Below, in pieces: positions 23,541-34,280 of a stretch of 64,000 nucleotides of DNA. The DNA is from Dichetophora obliterata. Lineage: Eukaryota > Arthropoda > Insecta > Diptera > Sciomyzidae. The position numbers were made by a program, and so were the translations under genes. The notes below the pieces were generated by a model. It saw nothing but the letters and a program-made list of their open reading frames with translations, did not search any database and was not told the DNA's origin. The stretch lies in assembly GCA_963920525.1 (NCBI GenBank), contig OY986440.1, positions 18,566,023-18,630,022 on the forward strand, given 5' to 3'. Positions within the stretch are counted from its first letter, which is position 1; every line of letters starts with the position of its first letter.

Positions 23541-23762
23541 TCACATATGTCTTGCCCGCTCTCAAAACTTCAAAGCAAATAATGTTACCCATACGCAATG
23601 TTGTTCGAATTTTTCGTTTGACTTTAATCAAGAATTTTTGTATGACAAGTTTTTCATATTTATTTGTTCAGCAATGTTGTGGACCAGAGTAATAGGAAGA
23701 AAACAGAAACCGTAATGAAAATCGTAATGGTTCAAGAGTAATCACATGAAAATGAGTGCATA
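23541..23762 (+). repeat. Dispersed repeat family A, second copy, left part
   Basis: It matches 5305-5521 and continues into CGTAATGGTTCAAGAGTAAT, as at 8514. It is cut at TA (23761-23762) by a TIR element; the right part resumes at about 24886. Confidence 0.65.
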
Positions 23763-24174
23763 CACGCAGAGGAAAAACATAATTGCAACAACCATGTCTT
23801 ATGAGGATCATAGTATGATTCGGATTATGATTGTTGCTAACATGTCCTTAAACATATAATATTTTTTTGATCATGATCAAATGATTACAACAACTTTATT
23901 TAGAAAAGGAACTTTTTTGTGGGAGCCAAAATATTATTGATACAATCATTATTCTCTTATTGGGTCAAAAATAGAATGGTTGCAACAACTATATTATGAA
24001 TTTATTTTTAGGATCCAGAATATTATTGAAACAATAATTTAATTTTTTTTATTTTCATGCACTCCAATTCCCACAGCTATTAATTAAGATATCTCTAGAG
24101 GTTTGTCATTGTCTGGGCTGAACAGAAATATTAATTCAGTTGAAAAATCTTTTTAATAAATTTTTCTCTCCCAG

Positions 24175-24250
24175 CTGGGGTTTGATCAATTTTGGCCGCG
24201 GCTTTTTCGCTTACGAGCCACGCACACTACCAGTAGGCCACAGCCGCTAC
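24175..24250 (-). other. tRNA-like pol III promoter segment, copy 1
   Basis: The minus strand reads GTGGCCTACTGGTAGTGTG (A-box-like), GGCTCGTAAGC (anticodon-loop-like CTCGTAA), AAAGCCGCGG, then a 13-base insertion relative to copy 2 before TGATCAAACCCC (decayed B box). It does not fold as a full tRNA. Confidence 0.5.
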
Positions 24251-24466
24251 TATCGCTCGCCTGACTAATGCCATTCATAAGCATGGTACATTAAGTGCAT
24301 TGTCACAAAAATAGCAATATGTGTGATAAACAAAATATTGTCAGAATTGCAAAATATATTTACGGTAAATAGAAATATGTTTGCTACAATTAAAGTCGAA
24401 AATGCCACTTTTCTGCGTGCTGTTTATGGGATAAGGTGATTTAAAACAAAACACAATAATTGAACA

Positions 24467-24603
24467 GTTGACAAACGAAATGGCACATAGCCAGGAATCG
24501 ATAAAACTTATTGTGTCTGAATGGAGTGAAAATTTTTCCTGCAAACTGTTCAGACACAATAAATTCTTTCAATTTTTGGTTATGTTCTGCTTCGTTTGCC
24601 AAC
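24467..24603 (+). repeat. Long hairpin: two 55-nt arms and a 27-nt loop
   Basis: Arms 24467-24521 and 24549-24603 are inverted copies at roughly 80% identity by eye, with a perfect inner stem TTATTGTGTCTGAA / TTCAGACACAATAA. The same hairpin occurs in copy 2 at 60278-60414. A transcript would form a long dsRNA-like stem. Confidence 0.75.
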
Positions 24604-24885
24604 AATCAAAGAATAGTTCAAACAAACATTCAAAATTCTTATATGTTTGTCTCTATAATAACATTCATATATATCGTGATTGACAGAACTACAACATTTT
24701 TGTTGCAACTAATAGTTGAGGCAATCATAGTATATTGACGATATCAATAATGTTGTGATTTCAACAATAATGTTATTTTTGGTACCACCATTAGTAAATA
24801 ATGACTTAATTAATTCAAAAATTTGTGTTTGCAGAAATAATACAATAATTTTAGTAAAAAAATTATTATTGCAGTAATCATGTCT

Positions 24886-25506
24886 AAATCTATCTAAAAT
24901 TTTCAGTAAAGTGGTAAAACAAATGTCACCACAAAATTCGTCATACCAAAGTTTAGTGAAAAACATTCAAATTATCCAATACAGATAAAAAAGGCACAAA
25001 GCGCACAGTGTTATCGGAATTCTTTTCCAGCTCTGTCATGTAGATTATATAATAAGCTACCGGCATATTCAAGATCATTGAGATCAATCCATTTTTTTCT
25101 AAGATACGTAAAACTTTAGCTTTTTGAGAAAAGTTTTAATGAAATCGAGTCATTGATGCATAGTGTCTTTTAGAAGGAGAACTTATTTTTAGCGACCTTA
25201 ACTACCTTATACTTTGTATAATTTTAACTATTTTTTGATCTTCCTAATATTGGAAGATAGTTTGAATTAATCTTTGATTAAATACTTCCTGTTTTGTTTT
25301 TTGAACATAAATTTAAAGTATTGATGAACACCCCTCAATTAATCATTTAACATTAATTTATCGTGCAACATAAATCATTTAACATCTAACACTAAACTAT
25401 AAGCAATGAATTTACGTACACATTGAAAAAGGAAAACGTTATTCTATGATTTTAATAAATAAATAAAAAATAAATAAACTTCGGCGTGAGTGTATACATG
25501 GGCATA
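24886..25506 (+). repeat. Family A right part, then gene-free DNA
   Basis: 24905-25030 matches 8606-8705 (GTGGTAAAACAAATGTCACC and GTGAAAAAC). The remainder to 25506 is AT-rich with no supported feature. Confidence 0.5.
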
Positions 25507-26060
25507 TGGGCATTTCCACAGAAAAGTCTACAGGTGACCAAAAAATTAAAACTTATTAAAATCTTATTATTTGATGATATTATCTAAACGAAACCTTTTA
25601 ATTTTATTAATTTAAGCAATTTACACATAAATTCATTAACCATGATTATCACATCGTCTGCCCTGTTTCACAAATGTAGTTGTTCTTTTTCGTAAATTTT
25701 TAGTAAATGTTTCGCAAACTTTTTTGTTTCAGTAAAAATGGAAGGCATTGGCTAAAGATAGTGAAAAAATAGTTGATGCAAGGAAAGGACAATATATTTA
25801 ATTTGTTTTTTTTATTACAAAATTACATAATTACTTAACTATCTAATTACTTAATCACCCAATTGAGCTACAATGGAAATTTAATTAACGTAACGCCCGT
25901 TCAAAAAACCAACGAAGATTTTTAATTTTGATCACTTGGAAAATAAACTAATGTTATATAAAGCCCTTTTAAAAAAAGTTGCATACAAAAAGTCTTAGCA
26001 AATTCAGGTAGTTTTGCACATTTTGTAATCCAACTCAAAAATCACTTCCGTTTTTTGTAA
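25507..26060 (+). repeat. Dispersed repeat family B, copy 1
   Basis: About 550 bp match 34925-35460 in the same orientation, sharing CACAGAAAAGTCT, CATAAATTCATT, AAAATGGAAGGCATTGGCTA and TTGTAATCCAA. No open frame is conserved between the copies. Confidence 0.75.
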
Positions 26061-26159
26061 CGTAACGCCAGCACATATTTTTGCTTATATTGTGGTCATT
26101 GTTTTTACTTAATATAGTGCTATTTAAATGTTACGCAAATATATAAAAGCCTTTTTAAA

Positions 26160-26690
26160 AATTAGACATTTTCATTCTTTTTTTTAATATTTCTTCGTAC
26201 AAATCGTCCGTTACAGCTTCCATAATATAATTTTTTTTAAAAAAAGTTCCAAAATATTGACTTTTTACTCAAAAATTGATTTTGCTGTCAAAATAAAATA
26301 AAGTAAAAATTGTACATCTGACTACCTTTCATATGACATAGAATTTGTTTGCAAAAATTCTACCAGCTAAGCGCAAAAATTAGTTAACTGCTTTTGTCAT
26401 CAAAACACAAAATTTCTTTTTATCCAAAATGTTGTTTTTATATTTTTTACAAAAAAGTCAAGTCTCAAAAATAACATGTAAAAAGAATTACCCCAATATC
26501 TCTTTCCAATCGAAAGTTATGGGTAAATCTATTTTTTTTTCATACCAATGTATGAACTGGTCTTATTACTTTTTTCCCTCAACATTTTTTTTAAACACAC
26601 CTACACTCTATCTGGGGTCCCCATACAAAAAATACAAAAAAAAATTGTATCATCAGTGCAAAACGTGACGAGACTCGAAATATTTTTTAT
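26160..26690 (+). repeat. Dispersed repeat family A, third copy
   Basis: It overlaps the other copies in two blocks: 26250-26345 with 4940-5030 (CTCAAAAATTG, CATATGACATAG) and 26345-26440 with 8705-8840 (GCAAAAATTCT, TTTGTCATCAAAACA). It is not interrupted at the positions where the other two copies are. Confidence 0.55.
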
Positions 26691-27421
26691 GACAATCTTT
26701 TTCGCGAAAAGTCTCTAAAAACTTTATCCTTGGTATCAAAGTGCCGCCTAAGGCCGCGTTCATAGTGAACGCTTTTTGCTAAGCCGGGCTGAACTTAAAC
26801 TCAAAAACGTATTGGAGCAAAAGAGATGCATGACTTCCGTTCTCTATTGCTGCAATGGGTTTTTCGGCTCGGCTCACTTCAAAAAATTAGTATGCAGTTG
26901 AGTTCTTTAGCTTCGAATTATATAGAAATGATCCCTAGACAACAAGATCAGTGTTTAGCTGCGTATTAGACTGAAAATAATCTGGCCTTAGAAAAAGTCG
27001 TAAAAAAAAAAAAAAAACAAGTAAGGAAATATCTTGGACTGAATCGAAGTTAAGATACCCCACTACCATATTTGAAATTATTCGAAGTCTTGAATGTTGT
27101 ATTATTATGATGATGTCACTTTTACTGGTCGCGGTTTTATCCAAATATTTCACATTTGAAAGTCACAGTCCTTTTTACTTATTAAAGCTTTTGTGTACAA
27201 CATCAAGTTCAAACATAAATTTTTTTTGGAATTTATAAAGGTTTTACTATTATGATTACGTCATTTTGTATTTTCATTTTTTTTTAAATTTAAATAATTT
27301 TAAGCCATTGGAGAATTTTTTGTAGAAATAAAGGGGATTTTACTGATTTCATTGAGTCATTTTGTATGGTAGATAGCCGTGGATCCCATTTGATTTTTCC
27401 AAATTTCATACTTAAAGTACA

Positions 27422-27871
27422 AGTTAAAATGAATGTAATGATTTTGATTTTTTTAAAAACAAATTCTTTATTATCGGCACTATGTGCCGGTGTTTCTCTT
27501 TTATAACGTCGAGTAAGACTAACTAATACAAGAAATAAATTGAACTTAAAATACCCAAAAACTACTGCTTGTTATTTTAGCTTATTTTTACTATTGCTTT
27601 GCTCTTCCCGCTGTTGCTGACATCGTCGCTATGCTATTGTTATTGTCGTCGCTATTATTGTTGTTGTGATTGCCATTATTGTAGTCGCTGCACTGTGTGC
27701 TATTGTTGTTGTTGTTGTTGTTATTGCTGCTATTGCTTTGACTCCGCTGTTGATGTTGTTGTTTGGTGCTAACTCAGCGTTTGTCAGTGTGGGAACGTTA
27801 TGCGCGACAGAATCGCGAAAACGTCACGTACCGTACTCGAATTACAATTAGAGCGGATGCGTGTGTTAACT
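27422..27871 (-). repeat. 3' LTR of the provirus
   Basis: 450 bp, with ends AGTTAACACACG and CATTTTAACT in element orientation, as in gypsy-group LTRs. AATAAA on the minus strand (27468-27473) is a candidate poly-A signal. A GTT/CAA microsatellite lies in the middle (about 27704-27722). Confidence 0.9.
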
Positions 27872-27886
27872 GCTCCCCCCTTTAAG
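27872..27886 (-). other. Polypurine tract next to the 3' LTR
   Basis: AAAGGGGGGAGC on the minus strand abuts the LTR directly, as needed to prime plus-strand DNA synthesis. The env stop codon TAA (27882-27884) overlaps its upstream edge. Confidence 0.85.
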
Positions 27887-29330
27887 AGGAGCCGTCCTCG
27901 GTTCCCGTAAGAACTCTTTCTAAGGCTATGGCATTATTAGCTTCCTGACGCCGTTTTGCGACTAGCAGGCCTATTAAAATTACTATTACCGTTCCCATAG
28001 AGAAGATGAAAATGACGAGCCATTGCGTAGATTTATTATGAATAAGTTGTTTCAGGTTAGCGATGTGGTCAATGTTTTTTATGTTTAACTCATGCAGATA
28101 TGGAAGTGATAGCAGTGTCCTATGTTCTGTTATATTGACGAATTGGGCTGATGCAGGTTCGGGGTGTAATTGACTGAGTTTTCTCCAATTGGTGTAGGTG
28201 GTTTCATTGATGGTTATTTTTTCTTCAAATGTTACAACGAATGTCCCGCGCACTGAAATTAATGAACCATTTCCTTCTCGCACTTCTGCTCTCTGATTGT
28301 TAATGACTACCAATCCATCGTTTATCTCCTCAATTGATGCAATGTGATGCGTCGAGGTAGTTTTGCAGTTCGCGAAATTATTATTTAACAGTTGATGGAC
28401 GCAAGTGTTTCCTGTATGAGGTTGACAAAACGTAGTTGTTGTTGCGTCTCGACAGTTTTCAAGTGGCTCATATAGTCCTTTGCAATTTGCTACAGTGTTT
28501 GTTTCTAGCAGCAGAATTTTATGATTACGTACTACTGGTAAGATCTTAAGTCTACTACATATCTTTTTGATTTTTGGGTATTTAATAACAAAATGGATAC
28601 TATTACTATCTTGAAGAATTTTTAATTTTGAAACATTTAAAATATCAGTAACGCTTATATTTGCGAAGTGCTCCGCAACTAATAAATTCTGTATTACACT
28701 GCTATCAAGAATTATAGGGTTTATTACATTTAATTTTCCTAAAGTCACTGAGTAGATAATATCCTCAATACTTATTATAATCGCTTTGTTTTTTGCATTA
28801 ATCAGTTCGAATAAATTTGCAGTATTAATTTCTTTTCTCTTGGTCACTTTTAGCAGTTCGGTCACCGTTTCTGTTAGTTGATTGATTCTAATTTGCATTT
28901 TGGTGTTTATCACTACTTGTCTCTCATTAGCTTCTATCAAGGCTTCTTCTTTAGTGGCTACTTCGTTGAAGTCGTCGAAATCAGGGGTACCAGCAATGTA
29001 CTTCAACGCGGTTCCCAAAATATTTATGCCCCGTGACTGTCGATGGTGAATTTTGAGTGCATTTAGAAGATTAAAAATCTGGTCGACATCAGTCTTTAGT
29101 AGATCCCTCATGTGAGACTGTGTAAAGTGATGGAGTAAGTCTTCGGTGTCAAGGGCTATGTTTTCGTAACTAGTCATATTTGTGCTATGTAGTATAAAGT
29201 CGTAGCGATCATAGGTGGCAACTGTTCCATCCGTTATTGGGATGTAGTACGAATCTGTGTAATTAAGAAGTTTGGCACGCGTCGTTTGAGCTACTGTCAG
29301 TACAAAGAGGAATAATCTGGCAGCTTCCAT
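27882..29330 (-). CDS. env: Errantivirus envelope glycoprotein (Env), intact frame
   Basis: 482 codons from the first ATG; the frame is open further upstream, but this Met begins a good signal peptide (hydrophobic LFLFVLTVA at residues about 6-14). A furin-type site RQSR at residues 97-100 precedes a GIN.LGTALKYIAG block, the usual position of the fusion peptide in insect retroviral Env and the related baculovirus F proteins. It separates a short surface part from a long membrane-anchored part. A heptad-like helical stretch follows (about 120-185). Several Cys and N-glycosylation sequons lie in the ectodomain. One transmembrane segment (about 437-458) is followed by a short tail beginning AKRRQE. 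The protein would mediate membrane fusion of virus-like particles. The frame has no stop or frameshift. In gypsy, Env is made from a spliced mRNA; no splice sites could be assigned here. Confidence 0.9.
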   Translation of the reverse strand: MEAARLFLFVLTVAQTTRAKLLNYTDSYYIPITDGTVATYDRYDFILHSTNMTSYENIALDTEDLLHHFTQSHMRDLLKTDVDQIFNLLNALKIHHRQSRGINILGTALKYIAGTPDFDDFNEVATKEEALIEANERQVVINTKMQIRINQLTETVTELLKVTKRKEINTANLFELINAKNKAIIISIEDIIYSVTLGKLNVINPIILDSSVIQNLLVAEHFANISVTDILNVSKLKILQDSNSIHFVIKYPKIKKICSRLKILPVVRNHKILLLETNTVANCKGLYEPLENCRDATTTTFCQPHTGNTCVHQLLNNNFANCKTTSTHHIASIEEINDGLVVINNQRAEVREGNGSLISVRGTFVVTFEEKITINETTYTNWRKLSQLHPEPASAQFVNITEHRTLLSLPYLHELNIKNIDHIANLKQLIHNKSTQWLVIFIFSMGTVIVILIGLLVAKRRQEANNAIALERVLTGTEDGSS

Positions 29331-29375
29331 TTTAAAATTCGGTGCAGCAACGTTAAAGTTTTCCTTGTAATCCAA

Positions 29376-30082
29376 TGTAATTTTCCAGATGAGTTTACAA
29401 CAGATACGGTAAGTTTTTATAATTTTTAGTTATTCACCTTTACGCTTGTTTTTTTTTAAAAATTATTTCTAGCACTTTCAGTGTATGATATGTTCAGTTT
29501 TAAAAAATTCAAGCTTGTTCACATATTTTGTCTCATATGTTTTCACTATGTGAAATTTTTTACTACCGATAATCCTTTTTATCCTCAGATAAGTCTTTCA
29601 CAAATATTTAACTTGTCTTCTTCTTCTATGAAGAACTTTTTTATCTATTTTTTAGACTTGTTTGCTTTTTTTTTTATGAAGAATCTTTTATTTGATGTTT
29701 TTTACATGTCTTTTTCTTCTATGGAGAATTTTTTACACTTGTTTTTTCTTCTATGAAGAATTTTTTTTTCACTTGTTTTTTTCTTTTATGAATAAATTCT
29801 CCACTTGTATTTTCTTCTATGAAGAAATTTCCTGCATTTCTTTAGCTTTTATTTAGCTCAGTTTTTTCGATTTAGAAAAAATGTTATTTTCTTATTTGTT
29901 CATTTAGTTTTTGATTTTCCTATTTGATCACTATGGATTTTTTCAGTTTAACAATTTTTTAAATTTGTTCATAGTTCACTCTGGTTTTGTTTCATATGTT
30001 TTCACTATGTGAAACTTTTCACAGGTGAGTCCGAACTCACGGCCACTTTTATTTTTCTTTTAAAATAAAGAACTTTTTTGTG
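29376..30082 (-). promoter_or_regulatory. Provirus leader with an array of TAT-centred palindromes
   Basis: Between the primer site and env lie repeated dyads with a shared TAT centre: TTTCACTATGTGAAA (29541 and 30000) and TTCTTCTATGAAGAA (29621, 29714 with one change, 29746, 29812), plus degenerate copies near 29673 and 29781. The middle ones sit in units of about 31-46 bp that start ACTTGT. Gypsy carries a Su(Hw) insulator array in the same place, but the motif here differs. Gag and pol are absent. Confidence 0.6.
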
Positions 30083-30100
30083 GCCCCACGTTGGGCGCCA
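30083..30100 (-). other. Primer-binding site
   Basis: TGGCGCCCAACGTGGGGC on the minus strand begins at the last base of the 5' LTR. Its first eight bases match the complement of a tRNA-Lys 3' end, the primer used by gypsy-group elements. Confidence 0.8.
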
Positions 30101-30549
30101 GTTAAAATGAATGTAATGATTTTGATTTTTTTAAAAACAAATTCTTTATTATCGGCACTATGTGCCGGTGTTTCTCTTTTATAACGTCGAGTAAGACTAA
30201 CTAATACAAGAAATAAATTGAACTTAAAATACCCAAAAACTACTGCTTGTTATTTTAGCTTATTTTTACTATTGCTTTGCTCTTCCCGCTGTTGCTGACA
30301 TCGTCGCTATGCTATTGTTATTGTCGTCGCTATTATTGTTGTTGTGATTGCCATTATTGTAGTCGCTGCACTGTGTGCTATTGTTGTTGTTGTTGTTGTT
30401 ATTGCTGCTATTGCTTTGACTCCGCTGTTGATGTTGTTGTTTGGTGCTAACTCAGCGTTTGTCAGTGTGGGAACGTTATGCGCGACAGAATCGCGAAAAC
30501 GTCACGTACCGTACTCGAATTACAATTAGAGCGGATGCGTGTGTTAACT
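30100..30549 (-). repeat. 5' LTR of the provirus
   Basis: 450 bp, with no difference from 27422-27871 found on reading, including the long GTT-type microsatellite. It would hold the promoter for minus-strand transcription of the element. Confidence 0.9.
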
Positions 30550-31741
30550 TACATATTAATTGTTAAAGCTTATGTGCAAAATTTGAAGTCATTAGTTTAT
30601 GTTTTAAGGAATTGAAATAGATTTTACTGTTTTGGTTAACTCACTTTGTATGGGAGGTAGACGGGATTTTTATTCGACTTTTACAAATTTCAGACGTGCA
30701 CAATTAGATTAATTTTTGTGAAATTTAAAGAGATTTTACTGTTTTGGTAACCTCACTTTGTATGGGAGGTAGACATGATTTTTATTCGACTTTTATAAAT
30801 TTCATACTTGAAAAATTAGAAGTCACTAGATTCATTTTGTGAGATTTAAAGAGATTTTACCGTTTTGTTTACCTCGAGGTAGCCATGGTTTTCATTCGAC
30901 TTTTAAAAAATTTATACTCAAAGTACATCTTAAAGGTTGAAGCTTATGTGCAAAATTTGAAGTCATAAGCTTAATTTTTGTTGAATTTGAAGAGATTTTA
31001 CCGTTTTGATTAAGTCACTTTGTATGGGAGGTAGGCGTAGTTTTCATTCGATTTTTAAAAAACTTTATACTCGAAGCTTACATTAATAGTTAAAGCTAAT
31101 GTGCAGAAGTCATTAGATTAATTTTTGTGGAATTTAAAGAGATTTTACCGTTTTGATTAAGTCACCTTGTATGGGAGGTAGGAGTGGTTTTCATCCGATT
31201 CGGTTCATTTTCGAACTTGACTTCCATTTTTGAATAATAAACTTATATATTGAATTTCGTTGCAAAAGCTATAAAATTACGGCTGTTATCGTGATCACAG
31301 ACAGACAGACGGACAGACGGACATGGCTAAATCGGCTCAGGGGACATGCTGATCAAGAATATATATACTTTTCTATACCGGCCCTGCCCCCTTATCGGCG
31401 TTACAAACGGAGTGACAGTTACATTTTTAAAATGTGGGGTTATAAAAAATGAAAAAAAAATTATATTATTCACTTTCATCAAGCAAATTTTTTCTTTTCT
31501 TCGGAGAATTTTTTTCTATTACTTCAGAGCAGGTTCTCATGATTCATTTATTTTTTTTTTTATTTTTCAATAGCTAACAATAGCTAACAATTGCACGAAA
31601 AAGTTATCGCATACGAAAGGAACCCATTTTTTCATAAACGCATTCGAAAAAATCGTTAATCAAATCTTAAAACGCGTTTTTTGAAAAATCATGTTTTTTA
31701 AACTGGCCTCCACGATATCCCAATAACTACTATATAGATTG

Positions 31742-32399
31742 CAGGGACCAAAAATAACAGTTATTTCTATTCAAAATTTCAAATATTTCTATTCAAAAAT
31801 TCAAATGGAAAGAGTCTATTCGATATTTGAATATAGCGATTAAATTATATAATTATATAGATTATATAAATTATATAGATTATAAGTTAAAATTTTACTT
31901 TTATTTTTTTGATAAAAAAAAAGTTAAAATTTGACTTTAATTTTTTTGATCAAATATAAAATTTAAAAATTTGAGTTTTATTTCTTCGATTAAAAATAAC
32001 AGCTAAAATTTGACTTTTATTTTTTCGGAAAAATAAAAGCACAATTTTAACTTTTAGTTTTGATCAAAAAAATATAAGTAACATTTTATTCTATTTTTGA
32101 TCAAAAAAATAAAAGTCCAATTTTAACTGTTATTTTTGATAAAAAATGTAAAGTCAAATTTTAATTTTTATTTTTAATCAAATCAAATCTTAACTTATAT
32201 TTTTGATCGAAAAAATAAAAGTCATATTTTAACTTTTTTTTATAAAAAAAAAAATAAAAATCAAAAATTAATTTATATTTTTGAACAAAAATCAAAAGGC
32301 CAAATTTTAACTTTTATTTTTGTTCGATATGAAATCAGTCAAAAAATAACGATTATTTGTCGACTTTTTTGAAAAAAATCATAACCGTTACGTTCCCTG
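31742..32399. mobile_element. hAT-type MITE with TGATCA palindrome arrays, copy 1
   Basis: Ends CAGGGACC and GGTTCCCTG-like (imperfect inverse), with an exact 8-bp duplication ATAGATTG (31734-31741 and 32400-32407). The body is a series of about 35-40-bp units of the form GTTAAAATTT.ACTTTTATTTTTTTGATCAAA, inverted in the right half. There is no coding content. A related copy lies at 37644-38250. Confidence 0.85.
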
Positions 32400-32603
32400 A
32401 TAGATTGTCTTGGATTTTTTTTTTTTTATTTTAAAGGAGATAAAATTTTTTGGAACCTAAACCTTAATTAAGATAATCAGCCCTATCATGAATAATTTTT
32501 CACGCGGAATCGGAAAATGGAGTCGGCTCTTGAAAATGTAAAAATTGTGAGTTGTGTCTCTTTTGGAGAGGGTGTGCGTTATGTTTAGTTCATACAAACA
32601 AAC

Positions 32604-32632
32604 ACGCACGCACACACACACACACACACACA
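32604..32632 (+). repeat. (CA)n microsatellite
   Basis: About 14 CA units; the frames translating it as repeated Thr-His or Val-Cys are not genes. Confidence 0.9.
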
Positions 32633-33786
32633 AAGCCCATGGAATAGGCTCTACTGACAAGAGATCACTACTGACCTTGTCACTTATGCAGAATGGGCTA
32701 AGGAAATGCACCTGGGCTAGCAAATTAATTTACTCCAGTGTGCTTATTTCATCTGTATGACATAGCACTAGAAAGACAAAAAACAAATTCGAAATTCAGT
32801 GTGGGCTTCAACGAAGTTGCTTCCGTAGTTTTAAAAGCTTTCATCATTCATACAACCCTCCCTATACCAGTTGAAGCTCTTTTGAAGAGCTTTCATAGAC
32901 ATGCGTTATGCTTTTGTTAAAACTTGCTCACAAATGAAGATGTCATACATGGAGCGGTTTTGCTGGTTGAGCAACAAGGATAGCATAGAAAAGGACAAAG
33001 GTTATGTTAAGAATAGCAGTGTTGCCAACTCCACACAGAATCATATAATGAATTTTAAAAAACTACAGAGATAAATCTAATCACAAATTTAAACCTTTCA
33101 GCAAAGCAAGTTTTAATATTTTGTACCATCCATAGCTTGATGAAAAAGTCTAAAAATCTGAAAAGTCCAAATCTCTCCGATTTCTCTTCGATTCTCTTCG
33201 ATTTAAAAATGAATGATGCAGAATACAAATTAAGGAGTTCCTCTTTATTTTGATTGCCCGAACAGTGGGATCATAATTTCAATTCGGCTGAAATATATAT
33301 TTGAGACAAAGTGCAATTATGTGCCAAATTCCAAGTCCATAAATTAATTTTTGTGGTATTTTAAGAAATTTTACCATTTTGTTAAAGTCATTTGATCTAA
33401 TGTCGTTCTCTTTTACCGAAAAAATGCTGCATTTGTTCTGCCCTCTTTCTGCCCTCTGAGAATTCTGCATTTTTTCTTCTTTTGAAATCACCATTTTTTT
33501 AGAAAAGAACACGATCCAATTTTAGAAGTCACTATTTTTTTTTTTCAAGAGTGCAGAGTTATATATGCATATATGCGAAATTTCATTACAATATCTCTAG
33601 TGATAAGCTCTAATATTTTTTGTATACTTTGTTAATGGAAACAAGTGCCACAAAAATTGCATTGAACTGTTTTATGAAAAAACAATTGAAAACTTGCTTA
33701 GTTGTCCAGTGAAAACTTATACCATTCTGAAGTTCGTTGCTACAAACTCTTTATTGCCCATAGCATAACTAGACAAGGCAGTGTTA

Positions 33787-33929
33787 TGCTATGTTCACAC
33801 TGAGAGCTCAATGCGCATTTAGAGCATTTACTATATAAGTTTGTCTCTGTTACTGCTACAACGAGTATAGCGCCGTTCGTAAATGTGGATTTCGTAAATG
33901 CGCATTCAGCTCTCAGTGTGAACATAGCA
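33787..33929. mobile_element. 143-bp palindromic MITE with TTA duplication
   Basis: TGCTATGTTCACACTGAGAG and its inverse close the element, and TTA lies on both sides (33784-33786 and 33930-33932). The arms are about 35 bp with few mismatches. A PIF/Harbinger-type origin fits the 3-bp TTA duplication. Confidence 0.8.
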
Positions 33930-34029
33930 TTAGGACTGAATGTGCTCTCTTTGAGCGCTTTTTCATTAGGCAATTCTCGAGCAATAACTGCCTTCGCCGC
34001 AAGTAGTTTGTGGGTAATTCGCCGCATCG

Positions 34030-34280
34030 GGGGTCGACGAAAGAAAAAAAACAGAATTAAGACAGATAAGGGCTGGAAATACTTGCCGAGGCTAACGCAT
34101 AATACTAGCCTCGGATAAATGCAATCAAAATTGTCTTTGACGTTTGTTTCGCCTAACCAATAATTCACGTATGGTTCCAATCAATTCCTCTAAACACTCT
34201 ATCTCTTTCCTTTCAGGTCAAAGACCAAACCTTTTTTGTATAAGGAACATGCCTTGGTTCCTTGATCTTTTAAAAAAAAA
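34030..34280 (-). repeat. Third copy of the IREL/RQRQF-encoding repeat
   Basis: The minus strand encodes EELIGTIRELLVRRNKRQRQ, then a stop, matching both arms at 3110-3570; the following bases also match 3530-3610 (towards CAGCCC). The reading frame is broken. Confidence 0.55.

Larger units (their letters stand above)
23763..24885 (-). mobile_element. TA-flanked TIR element with tRNA-like box and hairpin, copy 1
   Basis: The left end is CACGCAGAGGAAAA preceded by TA. The right end stops at TAATCATGTCT, about 25 bp short of the terminal repeat present in the second copy (58914-61010, opposite orientation), so this copy has lost one end. The two copies agree along most of their length once the hAT in copy 2 is removed. 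Features inside are a tRNA-like segment and a 55-bp-arm foldback. No transposase is present. The family is unknown; a TA duplication fits Tc1/mariner-type mobilisation. Confidence 0.75.
27422..30549 (-). mobile_element. Env-only gypsy-type (errantivirus) provirus with identical LTRs
   Basis: Two 450-bp LTRs bound 2.2 kb of internal DNA, and TACA occurs on both flanks (27418-27421 and 30550-30553), the gypsy-group duplication. In element (minus) order: 5' LTR, primer-binding site, a leader with palindromic repeats, an intact env frame, polypurine tract and 3' LTR. No gag or pol remains, whereas full errantiviruses are about 7-8 kb. The LTRs look identical base for base, which implies recent insertion. 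It must have been mobilised by proteins supplied by another copy. Confidence 0.9.
27019..31390 (+). repeat. Schizophoran interspersed repeat with internal degenerate tandem units, hosting a provirus
   Basis: It starts AACAAGTAAGG, carries GATACCCC about 35 bp on, and ends near GACGGACAGACGGACATGG, then CTGATCAAGAATATATATAC and GTTACAAACGGAGTGAC. I know this repeat style from many fly genomes. Between the two ends, units of about 110-150 bp repeat TTTTACCGTTTTG...TCACTTTGTATGGGAGGTAG (27353, 30641, 30753, 31015, 31162). The provirus at 27422-30549 splits the array. Fragments of the same unit recur at 33250-33390 and inverted at 46640-46880. Confidence 0.7.

Noticed and set aside
27882..29375. 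Longer Env starting at 29375
   Set aside because: That start is TTG; the first ATG (29330) begins a good signal peptide. The upstream residues may be leader or pol-end sequence.
27666..30529. Two identical 61-aa open frames (27666-27851 and 30344-30529)
   Set aside because: They are the same stretch of the two LTRs, driven by a GTT microsatellite; no protein is expected there.
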